A stretch of 64,000 nt of DNA from the NCBI RefSeq assembly GCF_014203395.1, contig NZ_JACHIW010000001.1, positions 3,889,501 to 3,953,500 on the forward strand, in the 5' to 3' direction. The position numbers were made by a program, and so were the translations under genes. The notes below the pieces were generated by a model. It made no database searches. It saw only the letters and a program-made list of their open reading frames with translations, and was not told where the DNA came from. How positions within the stretch are numbered: position 1 is the first letter of the stretch; every line of letters begins with the position of its first letter. Below, one piece after another: positions 43,841 through 51,866 of this stretch. The stretch is from Saccharopolyspora phatthalungensis (GTDB lineage Bacteria > Actinomycetota > Actinomycetes > Mycobacteriales > Pseudonocardiaceae).

Positions 43841-44134
43841 ATGACCGCCATGCCGCTGGAAACACTGGCGCAACTGGACATATTGGCGCAGCAGTCGACA
43901 CAGCTGGGAACCCAAGGCATTCGCGGTTGGATCCTCGACAACCTGCTGCCGCTGCTGCTGTTGACCGTCGCGATCCTGCTGCTGTGGCTCGGCGGTGGTA
44001 AAGGCGACAACGCCGGCGTGATGCGCCGCGTCGGCGGCGTGTTCGTCGCACTCGCGATCATCGGCATGGCGGTCACCAACGCGGGCATCGACATCGGCAC
44101 GTTCATCGCCGGTCTGTTCAGCACCAGCGGGTGA
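43841..44134 (+). CDS. Small two-helix membrane protein of the type IV secretion-like cluster
   Basis: A 97-residue protein with two hydrophobic helices: LDNLLPLLLLTVAILLLWLG (about 31-50) and GGVFVALAIIGMAVTNAGID (64-83). The size and layout resemble the VirB2/TrbC pilin-like or TcpD-like small subunits that start conjugation operons. No cleavage signature is obvious. It stands first, followed 6 bp later by a PrgI/TcpE-like gene. The assignment rests on context and topology, not on a distinctive motif. Confidence 0.65.
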   Translation: MTAMPLETLAQLDILAQQSTQLGTQGIRGWILDNLLPLLLLTVAILLLWLGGGKGDNAGVMRRVGGVFVALAIIGMAVTNAGIDIGTFIAGLFSTSG

Positions 44135-44140
44135 TGACCA

Positions 44141-44647
44141 GTGCGAATACGGACCGACGACGAGATCTACCGGGTCGACGCGGTCTGGCTCGGCCCGCCC
44201 AAGGCGACTTTCCCGTGGCGGGCCCGCTACGTCGCCTGGGGCGTGGGAATCGTGGTGTTCATGGTCGTGCTCGCCGTGGAGCGCCGGATGAACATCGGCT
44301 TCAGCTTCTTCTCCACCGCATGGGGCGTGATCATCACGGTCGTCGTGACTCGGATCATCTGTTCCCGCATCGGCCACGAACGACCGCTGGGTGCGGTGCT
44401 GGTGATGTGGCTGCGTGAGCTGACCGCGCCCAGGGAGAAGTCTGTCGGCACCGGAGGGGCCGCCAGTGCGGCGCGGATCAGGGTGCGGGCGCAGCGCCCT
44501 CGCCCCAAGAAGTCCAGGCGGGACCGTTCGATGCGGCAACAGCAGTGGCCGGCCCGGCCCGGGCAGCCCATAGCCCGCAGCTCGGTTCCCAGCAGGCGCA
44601 CGCGTAGCAAGGAGGTTCGCGGTGTTCGGTCGCCGGCGAGGCCGTGA
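44141..44647 (+). CDS. PrgI/TcpE-like membrane protein
   Basis: A 168-residue protein; GTG start at 44141. Two adjacent helices (YVAWGVGIVVFMVVLAVE and FFSTAWGVIITVVVTRIICS) sit in the first 75 residues, then a long basic tail (PRPKKSRRDRSMRQQQWPAR). A pair of helices near the N-terminus upstream of a VirB4 ATPase is typical of VirB3/PrgI/TcpE proteins, which recruit that ATPase to the membrane. The end overlaps the ATPase start by 26 bp. Confidence 0.65.
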   Translation: MRIRTDDEIYRVDAVWLGPPKATFPWRARYVAWGVGIVVFMVVLAVERRMNIGFSFFSTAWGVIITVVVTRIICSRIGHERPLGAVLVMWLRELTAPREKSVGTGGAASAARIRVRAQRPRPKKSRRDRSMRQQQWPARPGQPIARSSVPSRRTRSKEVRGVRSPARP

Positions 44648-47507
44648 GCGCAACACGCACCAGGTTCCGGGTCCCCGCGGTTCGAACGGCAAGGTCCGCA
44701 GTGCCAAGGGCAAGCCGCCCAAACGCGGCCGAGGACCCGGCGACGAGCAGTCGATCCCGAACTACACGCCGTCGATCAGCGCGCGGTCCATCGACGGTCA
44801 TCTGGTGCGTACCGGTCAGGACGTGTTCGCCTGGTACCGGCTTTCCCCGCAGCGCTGGTCCTTCCGCTCCGATTCGCAGCGCCAGGACCTGATCGCCGCG
44901 ATCGCCGGCCAGTACGCGGAGCTGCAGGGCCGCTGGATGCACCTGCGGGTGACCAACCGGCCGTACCCGATCCGGATGTGGGCCGAGGCGCACGTGCACA
45001 ACGCGCGCAACCCGATGCCGGACGCGCCCGGCGCGCTGACCTTCGACGATTACATGGTCGGCGAACAGCAGCAGCTGATGGGCCGGTCGATGGCGGAGAA
45101 AGAGGTCTACCTGGGCGTCCAGGTGCAGACCCGCAACGTGGTGGACCGCGCCGTCGAGCGCGCCGCGCCGCTGTTGCGCCGGGTGTTCCCGGAGGCGGTG
45201 GACGCCGAACTGGTCGCGCTGGACAGCGAGATCGATCACCTCGACCAGGTGATCGGCTCGGCCGGGCTGGACGGCCGTCCGGTAAGCGCCGAGGAAATCT
45301 CCTGGCTGATGCACCGCTCGTGCTCGCTGGGCCTGCCCGCGCCCCGCAACCTGCCCGCGGTGCCGGGCGCGCCGTGGGAACCCGAAGACCTCGCGTCTTT
45401 CACCGATGCCTCCGACATGCACCAGGACCCGTACGCACCGACCGTGACGGTGCGCGGCCGCACCGGCTCGAACGCGGGCATCACCCGCCATCTCGCGGTG
45501 CTCACCGTCGGGCAGACGCACGGCCTGCAGATCCCGGAGATCGACGACCCGTGGATGCAGCACTCCGACCGGCTGCCCGCGCCGGTCGAGTGGTCCGCGC
45601 GGATCTACGTGCGGCGTCCCGAGGACGTCGGCGGCGAGCTGCAGCGGCAGATGAACAAGGTGCGCTCCCAGGTGCGGCACTACACCGACGAGCACGGCTT
45701 GGAGCCGCCCACCTCGCTGGCCAGGCAGGCCGGCCGGGTGCTGGAGGTCGACGACGAGATGACCTCCGGGTTCACCGCGCTGGCGACCCGGGTCAAATCC
45801 TGGTGGCGGCTGGCGGTTTCCGGCCCCACCGAGCGGGACGCGCTGCGGCTCGCCCAGCAGATCCTCGACCTCTACAAGCCGAAGATCGCCATCGAGCACC
45901 CCGAAGCGCAGTACGCGATGGCCCGCGAGTTCATTCCCGGCGAGCCGCTGGCCAACAGCGCCTACCTGCGCCGCGGCTCGGTGGTGTGGGCGGCTTCCGC
46001 GGTGCCGCAAGCGACCGCGGAGGTCGGCGACCGGCGCGGCATCCTGCTCGGCGAGACCTGCACCGCGACCCGGCGTCCGGTGGCGTGGGACCCGTGGATG
46101 GCGCAGGAAGTCCGGGACGCCTCCGGCCTGACCGCGATGGTCGCCGGGTTGGGTGGGGGGAAGTCTTTCCTTGGCGGTGGCACCGTCTACAAGACGCTGC
46201 GCTCCGGCGCGCATTGGACGCTGCTGGACCCGTCGGGACCGCTGGCCGAGCTGTGCGCCCTCCCGGAGCTGCGGCCCTACGCCCGGCCGATCAACCTGCT
46301 CAACGCCCAGCCCGGCATCCTCAACCCGTACCGGGTCGTGGCGGAGCCGGAACTGGAGCACTTCGTCGACGAGGACGACCCGGAGCGCAGCTGGCGTCGC
46401 GAGCGCGCGCTGGCCGCGGCCACCCGTCGTCGCCTGGTGCTCGACGTGCTGACCGGCCTGCTGCCGTATGAGGTGGCGCGGCTGCCGCAGACCCGGATCG
46501 TTCTGCTCCGCGCGGTCCGCGCCGTCGGCGGCCGGCCGGACGCCCACCCGGGCATGGTCTTCGAGGCGTTGCGCCGCGACGCGAGCGAGCACCACGAGCA
46601 CGCCGTGGTGGTGGCCGACTTCCTAGACGAGATCCGGGAACGGATGTCGCTGCTGATCCCCGAGGTCAACGCCGACCCGTACTCCGAGCGCCGCGAGGAC
46701 CGACTTACGGTGCTGACGATGGCCGGGCTGACGTTGCCCAAGGACGGCGTCGGCCGGGAGCACTGGACCGACGCGGAGGCGCTCGGTGTCGAGATGCTGA
46801 ACCTGGCCGCCTGGTTGACGCAGCGTTCGATCTACGAGCGGCCCAAGAACGAGCGCAAGGGCGTGTGGATCGACGAGGCGTTCTTCCTCTCCGAGGTGCC
46901 GACCGGCCGGGTGTTGATGAACCGCTTCGCCCGCGACTCCCGGAAGTGGAACGTCCGAGTGCTGCTGTCCAGCCAGATCCCGGCGGACTTCCTGCGGATC
47001 CAGGGCTTCGTGTCCCTGCTGGACTCGGTGTTCATCGGGCGGCTGGACGACGAGCAGGCGCAGGCCGACGCGCTGCGGCTGCTCAAGGTGCCGGTCGGCG
47101 CCGGGTACGAGCAGGTGGTGGCGGCATTGGGCCGTCGGCCGGGGCCGGCCCGCAACGCCACCGAGCGGGACCGATCGCCGCGGCAGTTCATCTTCGGCGA
47201 CGGGGCCGGCGGGGTGGAGAAGATCCGCATCGACTTCTCCGGCCCGCACCTCGAGCACCTGCGCAACGCGCTGGACACCACTCCGGCCGCCGAGGACTAC
47301 GTCGAACGACGGGCCCTGCAACCGGCCAACAACGGCGCGAATTCCGACTCCAGCGCGCCGGCACTGGGCCCGGCCGAGGACTACCCGGAAGATTTCGAGT
47401 CGTTCGACGAGTTCGAGCTCGAAACGGTCGGCATCGGCTACGGCGATGACGGCAGCGAGCGCTCGACCCGCCGCCCGGGCGAGCGGGGTGGAGAAGACGC
47501 GCGGTGA
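44622..47507 (+). CDS. VirB4/TcpF-like secretion ATPase
   Basis: A 961-residue ATPase. The N-terminal 450 residues are a VirB4-type regulatory domain beginning PNYTPSISARSIDGH. The RecA-like motor follows, with Walker A GLGGGKS at 509-515 and Walker B KGVWIDEAFF near 745-752, then a LLSSQIPADFL motif. The C-terminal 60 residues are acidic and disordered. This class powers type IV secretion and conjugation in Gram-positive bacteria. The GTG at 44622 follows AAGGAGG. The P-loop has a Gly-rich variant (GLGGGKS rather than GxxGxGKS). Confidence 0.82.
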   Translation: MFGRRRGRERNTHQVPGPRGSNGKVRSAKGKPPKRGRGPGDEQSIPNYTPSISARSIDGHLVRTGQDVFAWYRLSPQRWSFRSDSQRQDLIAAIAGQYAELQGRWMHLRVTNRPYPIRMWAEAHVHNARNPMPDAPGALTFDDYMVGEQQQLMGRSMAEKEVYLGVQVQTRNVVDRAVERAAPLLRRVFPEAVDAELVALDSEIDHLDQVIGSAGLDGRPVSAEEISWLMHRSCSLGLPAPRNLPAVPGAPWEPEDLASFTDASDMHQDPYAPTVTVRGRTGSNAGITRHLAVLTVGQTHGLQIPEIDDPWMQHSDRLPAPVEWSARIYVRRPEDVGGELQRQMNKVRSQVRHYTDEHGLEPPTSLARQAGRVLEVDDEMTSGFTALATRVKSWWRLAVSGPTERDALRLAQQILDLYKPKIAIEHPEAQYAMAREFIPGEPLANSAYLRRGSVVWAASAVPQATAEVGDRRGILLGETCTATRRPVAWDPWMAQEVRDASGLTAMVAGLGGGKSFLGGGTVYKTLRSGAHWTLLDPSGPLAELCALPELRPYARPINLLNAQPGILNPYRVVAEPELEHFVDEDDPERSWRRERALAAATRRRLVLDVLTGLLPYEVARLPQTRIVLLRAVRAVGGRPDAHPGMVFEALRRDASEHHEHAVVVADFLDEIRERMSLLIPEVNADPYSERREDRLTVLTMAGLTLPKDGVGREHWTDAEALGVEMLNLAAWLTQRSIYERPKNERKGVWIDEAFFLSEVPTGRVLMNRFARDSRKWNVRVLLSSQIPADFLRIQGFVSLLDSVFIGRLDDEQAQADALRLLKVPVGAGYEQVVAALGRRPGPARNATERDRSPRQFIFGDGAGGVEKIRIDFSGPHLEHLRNALDTTPAAEDYVERRALQPANNGANSDSSAPALGPAEDYPEDFESFDEFELETVGIGYGDDGSERSTRRPGERGGEDAR

Positions 47508-49444
47508 GCGGCGCTGTGCTGTCCTTGCTGCTCCTGGTGATCGTCGCGGTGTCGCTGGTCCGGTACCGGAAGAGGCGTGAGCGCCGGGCCGGGCTCCCAC
47601 CCGGTCCCGCACGCATGATCCGCAAGCGCCGCGCATTCGCGGTGGTCGCCGGGCTGATCGCGATCCAGGCGCTGATCGGCGCCCCGGCCTGGGGCCAGGG
47701 CTTCGACTGCAAGCAGGCGCCGAACCCGGAGCGTCCGGGGTCCGGGATGGTCGGCGCGCTGGATCCCGCGCCGATGGGCGTCGGGAACCCCGGCAGCGCC
47801 TACGACGAGGTCGGCTACGCCGGACTGGTCTGGCACACCTACGACCTCGGCTGCGGCCCGCAGGGCGTGACCAACCCGAACGCGATGGTCGACACGTGGC
47901 TCGGCAACGAGATGTTCAACATCGCCAAGAACCTCGTCGGCGCCACCAACGGGCTGCACTACGCGCTGCTCAACGGCGACCTGATGGACCCGCTGGACGA
48001 GGTCATCGCCACCGGCACGGTCGCGCTCTACGACAGCGTGTTCACGCCGTGGTTCGGACTGGTCGCGCTGGTGCTGGCGATCGTGCTGTTCCGCTACATC
48101 TGGCAGGGCGACCTGGCCAGCATCGGCAAGCGCGGCATGTGGGCGCTGGCCGGGCTCTGGTTCGCCTCGGCGACCTACCTGACGCCGCTGGTCTACACGC
48201 ACGCGCTGGACGACGTGGTGATCACCGGGACCTCGGCGGTGCAGGCCGGGTTCCTGCGGGAGGTCGGCGTGGACGAGAGCAACGCCCTGCCGACGCTGCT
48301 GCACGACCAGGTCATCTACCGGAACTGGCTGCGCGGCGAATTCGGCTCACCCGATTCGCCGCAGGCCCAGCAGCTCGGCCGGGACCTGCTGCGCGCGCAG
48401 GCGTGGACCAAGCAGGAGGTCAACGCCGGGGCCGACGCCGGTTCGCCGGAGCCGAAGAAGCAGGCGTTCGAGGACGTCGCGGGCAAGATGGGCAGCTCCT
48501 ACGGCTACTTTCAGGGCATCGACGGCAGCCGCGTCGGCGCGGGCGTGCTCGCGCTGGTGCAGGGCTTCTCCTACGCCTCGTTCCAGCTGCTGGCCAAGGC
48601 CACCATCCTGCTCGCCCAGGTCCTGCTGCGGGTGCTGATCCTGGCCGGGCCGCTGATCGGGCTCATCGCGCTGCTCTACCACCAGGTGCTGCGCACCATC
48701 GGCCGGGTGGCCGGGGCCGCGGTGCTCAACGTGGTGATGATCTCGGCGATGGCCGGGCTGCACACCCTGATCCTGACCTGGCTCTTCGACCCGCTGCGCG
48801 GCTTCTCCGCGCTGACCCAGATCTTGCTGGCCGCCCTGGTGACGATCGTGTTCCTGTTGATCGGCAAGCCGATCCGGCGGATGGGCCAGATGGTCGAGCT
48901 GTCGGTGGGCACCGTCGGCCGCGCTGTCCCCCGCGCCCCGCAGGGGCTGTTCTCCCGGTTCCGCGGTCGGCGGCCCAGGTCTGAGGAGGAGGGCGGCGAC
49001 TTCTGGGACCAGGTACGCGGGATGGATCCCGACGAGGAGTACGCGTCGCCGCAGCGTGGCCGCCGGCGGAGCCGGCCGGAAGCGCAGCACATGTCGGTCG
49101 CGGCGACCGCGCAGCGGTTGGACCGCGACGCGCCGGACGCCATGGCGGCGGGTGCAAGCACCGCGCTGCCCTCCGGGAGTGCCGTGCGGCGGCCCGGCGG
49201 CGCCGCGGCGCTTCCGGAGGCGCGCAGCACCAGCCGGGTAGTCGATACCAACCCGGTGGCGGATGCCAAATGGGATGGAATGGACGAAGATCCGGTGCTG
49301 ATCCCATCGCGCACGGCCGGTTCCCCGACCCCCGGCCCGCCCGAACCACCGGCCCCGCGCCGCGCGGAGATGGAGGTCGTGGCCGGCCGCCCGGTTTACG
49401 TGATCTACCGGCCCTCCCGGGGGCTGGAGGTCGCCGATGGCTGA
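47504..49444 (+). CDS. VirB6/TcpH-like polytopic membrane protein
   Basis: A 646-residue protein with about seven hydrophobic helices, among them VLSLLLLVIVAVSLV (4-18), a second near 43-60 ending GAPAWGQG, FGLVALVLAIVLFRYIW (185-201) and a dense cluster near 360-450 (ILAGPLIGLIALLYHQVL). The last 200 residues are a charged disordered tail. Large multi-helix proteins following the VirB4 ATPase make up the membrane channel (VirB6/TrbL/TcpH). A large extracytoplasmic loop with Cys residues follows the second helix. GTG at 47504 overlaps the ATPase stop by 4 bp. Confidence 0.72.
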   Translation: MSGAVLSLLLLVIVAVSLVRYRKRRERRAGLPPGPARMIRKRRAFAVVAGLIAIQALIGAPAWGQGFDCKQAPNPERPGSGMVGALDPAPMGVGNPGSAYDEVGYAGLVWHTYDLGCGPQGVTNPNAMVDTWLGNEMFNIAKNLVGATNGLHYALLNGDLMDPLDEVIATGTVALYDSVFTPWFGLVALVLAIVLFRYIWQGDLASIGKRGMWALAGLWFASATYLTPLVYTHALDDVVITGTSAVQAGFLREVGVDESNALPTLLHDQVIYRNWLRGEFGSPDSPQAQQLGRDLLRAQAWTKQEVNAGADAGSPEPKKQAFEDVAGKMGSSYGYFQGIDGSRVGAGVLALVQGFSYASFQLLAKATILLAQVLLRVLILAGPLIGLIALLYHQVLRTIGRVAGAAVLNVVMISAMAGLHTLILTWLFDPLRGFSALTQILLAALVTIVFLLIGKPIRRMGQMVELSVGTVGRAVPRAPQGLFSRFRGRRPRSEEEGGDFWDQVRGMDPDEEYASPQRGRRRSRPEAQHMSVAATAQRLDRDAPDAMAAGASTALPSGSAVRRPGGAAALPEARSTSRVVDTNPVADAKWDGMDEDPVLIPSRTAGSPTPGPPEPPAPRRAEMEVVAGRPVYVIYRPSRGLEVADG

Positions 49445-49511
49445 GTACTTCGGCGCGCTAAGCGGCTGTGCCGCTTCAAGACCAGCCACTTGGCGGGAAG
49501 AGGGGTAGCTG

Positions 49512-50087
49512 ATGCCGATCCGGACGCACCGTGGGCGCGCCGCGGTGTACCGCAGGTTGTGGGGCTGGCCGCTGCGCTCGCCGAAGCACCTGGTTGCCGC
49601 CTTGATCGCGTGCGCGGCGGTGGCGACGGCCGTCGGCTTCTTGCTGCCCGAGCCGCCGCCGAGCACCAACATGGCGGCCTCCCGCACGAGGGCAACCGAG
49701 CATCCTGCGGTCGTGCCGCCGCCCCGGACGAAGTCGCCGCCGACGATCGCGGTGCCGCAGGCCGCACCGACACCCGTCGCCCCGGACCCGGCCGGGGTGG
49801 CCGTGGTCGAGCAGTGGGGCAAGGCATGGGTGGATCACCCCGTCGGCGCCGACCGGCAGCAGTGGCTGAGCAAGCTACGCCCCTACACCACCGAGGAGTT
49901 CCTCACCGAGATGGCATCGGTGGACCCGAGCAACGCCGGCAACGTGATCACCGGTGCGGCCACCGCGGTCCACTCCACCGCCGGCTCGATGGCGGTGCGG
50001 TTGCCGACCGACATCGGTGTGTTGTCGGTGACCGTCAACAAGACCCCGGCCGGTTGGCGAGTGGCCCAGTACGACAAGGAAGGCTGA
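49512..50087 (+). CDS. TcpC/VirB8-like single-span protein
   Basis: A 191-residue protein with one membrane helix (HLVAALIACAAVATAVGFLL, residues about 26-45), a Pro/Thr-rich linker (46-95) and a C-terminal NTF2-like domain (VVEQWGKAWVDHPVGADRQQ ... WLSKLRPYTTEEFLTEMAS). This layout matches TcpC and VirB8, which link the channel in the membrane and the cell wall. It has the ATG at 49512 behind GGGTAG (weak). It lies between the VirB6-like and NlpC/P60 genes. Confidence 0.7.
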   Translation: MPIRTHRGRAAVYRRLWGWPLRSPKHLVAALIACAAVATAVGFLLPEPPPSTNMAASRTRATEHPAVVPPPRTKSPPTIAVPQAAPTPVAPDPAGVAVVEQWGKAWVDHPVGADRQQWLSKLRPYTTEEFLTEMASVDPSNAGNVITGAATAVHSTAGSMAVRLPTDIGVLSVTVNKTPAGWRVAQYDKEG

Positions 50088-50088
50088 C

Positions 50089-51105
50089 ATGCGCAAGCTC
50101 GTGGTTGCGGTCGTCGTGCTCGCGGGTTTCGCAGGTTTGATCGGGGTCGGTGCGCTGACCGCCCTGCTGGCCGGTAGCGGCGGGCGCGGCACCGGCTGGT
50201 CGGATTGCAGCGCCGACCTCGGCCCGTGGGGCGACGGCGCGGGCCGCGGCGAGCGCGACGCCGCGACGCTCAGCGGTGAGTCGGTCGGCATCGCCAAGCG
50301 AATCATCGAGATCGGCAAGCAGCGTGGCCTGCCGCCGCGGGCCTGGCAGATCGCGATCCAGGCGGGCAAGACCGAGTCGAACCTGGCCAACGTGCTCCAC
50401 GGCGACCGGGACTCGCTGGGCATCTTCCAGATGCGGCCGTCCATGGGCTGGGGCACGGAGCAGCAGATCACCGACGTGGACTACGCGATCAACAAGTTCT
50501 TCGACGTGCTGCTCGCGGTTCCGGGTTGGGAGGAGATGCGGCCGGGTGAAGCCGCCCAGCGGGTGGAGCGCTCGGCCTTCCCGCTGCGCTATCACAAGTG
50601 GGAGCCGATGGCCGCGCACCTGGTGAGTGTGGAGGGCGACGTCGAGGGCATCAGCGCTTGCCAGAGCCTGCCCGGCGCGAGCGTGCTGGCCACCCAGGCG
50701 ATCCAGTACGCCCAAGCACAGCTCGGCAAGCCCTACGTGTGGGGCGCGGCCGGGCCGAACGCCTTCGACTGCTCGGGCTTGACACAGCAGGCATGGAAGG
50801 CGGCCGGGGTGGAAATCCCGAAGTACTCGCAGACCCAGTACTTCCAGGGCGGCGTGCACGTTCCGCTGTCCCAGGCACAGCCGGGGGACCTGGTGTTCTG
50901 GGGTTACGGCCGGGATCCGAACAGCATCCACCACGTGGCGCTGTACCTGGGCGACAACGAGGTGCTGCACGCGCCGCAGCCCGGCGAGTCGGTCGAGGTG
51001 GAAAAGCTGTGGGACGGCGGTGAGCTGCTGCCCACGGCAGTGCGGCCGGCCGCCGACACGCCGATGGCTGGCGCGCCGGCTCCCGCCGCCGGGGGCGCGC
51101 GTTAG
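50089..51105 (+). CDS. NlpC/P60 cell-wall hydrolase with lysozyme-like domain (TcpG-like)
   Basis: A 338-residue exported or anchored enzyme. An N-terminal helix (3-29) is followed by a soluble-lytic-transglycosylase-like domain (about 60-190; E96 in KTESNLANV is a candidate acid) and a C40 peptidase (about 200-315) with C228 (FDCSGL), H282 (HHVALYLG) and H294. Two-domain hydrolases of this type open peptidoglycan for conjugation channels (VirB1/TcpG role). It starts one base after the TcpC-like gene stop. The dedicated wall hydrolase is strong support for an envelope-spanning machine. Confidence 0.85.
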   Translation: MRKLVVAVVVLAGFAGLIGVGALTALLAGSGGRGTGWSDCSADLGPWGDGAGRGERDAATLSGESVGIAKRIIEIGKQRGLPPRAWQIAIQAGKTESNLANVLHGDRDSLGIFQMRPSMGWGTEQQITDVDYAINKFFDVLLAVPGWEEMRPGEAAQRVERSAFPLRYHKWEPMAAHLVSVEGDVEGISACQSLPGASVLATQAIQYAQAQLGKPYVWGAAGPNAFDCSGLTQQAWKAAGVEIPKYSQTQYFQGGVHVPLSQAQPGDLVFWGYGRDPNSIHHVALYLGDNEVLHAPQPGESVEVEKLWDGGELLPTAVRPAADTPMAGAPAPAAGGAR

Positions 51106-51147
51106 GTAAGAATGGCGGGCGCCTGCTGACCTTCGGAAGGGTTGATC

Positions 51148-51606
51148 ATGTTCACGCCGGACCCGATTCCGCGGCCGTCTCGTCCGCCCGCGTCGAGCAC
51201 GCCGCTCGGGGACTACCTGAGCCAGCCCCGGCCTGGGACCGACAGCGGGTATGCGGTGCTGCCGCGCTCGTTGGCCCAGGCCATGCCGCTGCCGTGGCAG
51301 CAGCAGATGAGCCACCTCCTCGCGCAGTTCCACCAGGCGTTCGGGCACTTGCCGTGGCCGGTCTACCGGGTCGTGCCGTCCCGCTACGAGCGGCTCGTGG
51401 ACCTTGACGAGGATCAGCTCGCGGAGGTCGGCTGCACCGTCGAGGTCGGCGACAACGGCGAGCTGGAGTACCGGATGCGGGACGGCCGCCGGATCGACAA
51501 CCCCGAGACCCACCAGGTGCTGGTGTCCTGCCTGGACCCGATCCTGCGGCAGAACCCCGGCGGCCAGCAGCCGATGCCGGCCGCGCCCCCTCCGCCGCCC
51601 TGGTGA
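51148..51606 (+). CDS. Hypothetical protein, last gene of the secretion-like cluster
   Basis: A 152-residue soluble protein; the ATG at 51148 follows GGAAGGG by 6 bases. The N-terminal part is Pro/Ser-rich (PIPRPSRPPASSTPLGDYL), followed by a compact domain from about 40 to 135 (PRSLAQAMPLPWQQQM, then VYRVVPSRYERLVDLDEDQL) and a Pro-rich end. No family is recognised. As the last gene of the cluster it might be a cytoplasmic adaptor or a substrate of the machine; this is speculation. Confidence 0.55.
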   Translation: MFTPDPIPRPSRPPASSTPLGDYLSQPRPGTDSGYAVLPRSLAQAMPLPWQQQMSHLLAQFHQAFGHLPWPVYRVVPSRYERLVDLDEDQLAEVGCTVEVGDNGELEYRMRDGRRIDNPETHQVLVSCLDPILRQNPGGQQPMPAAPPPPPW

Positions 51607-51676
51607 TGTTGGGACATAACGGTCGGGTCGGGGCCCCACACGTGACAGGTGCGCGCAGTCGTGCGAGGCTCGATGC

Positions 51677-51862
51677 ATGGGCGGCGGAAGTTGGTACTTC
51701 TGTTTGAAGCATCGGCAGGTCGAGCCGAAGGCCGGCTGCCGGGCGGCTGACCGCTTGGGCCCATACCCGGACCGGGAGACCGCCGCTCGTGCGCTCGAGA
51801 TAGCCGAGGAGCGGACCAAGGCGGCCGACGAGGTCGACCGGCGCTGGAACAGCGAGGACTGA
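51677..51862 (+). CDS. Conserved small actinobacterial protein (WYxCLKH type)
   Basis: A 61-residue protein, MGGGSWYFCLKHRQVEPKAG then CRAADRLGPYPDRETAARAL, a sequence that I recognise as a widespread small actinobacterial protein of unknown function. C9, H12 and C21 could bind a metal ion. The start at 51677 is set by this conserved opening. It lies 4 bases upstream of the RNB ribonuclease gene and is probably co-transcribed, which suggests a connection with RNA metabolism. Confidence 0.75.
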   Translation: MGGGSWYFCLKHRQVEPKAGCRAADRLGPYPDRETAARALEIAEERTKAADEVDRRWNSED

Positions 51863-51866
51863 GCTC

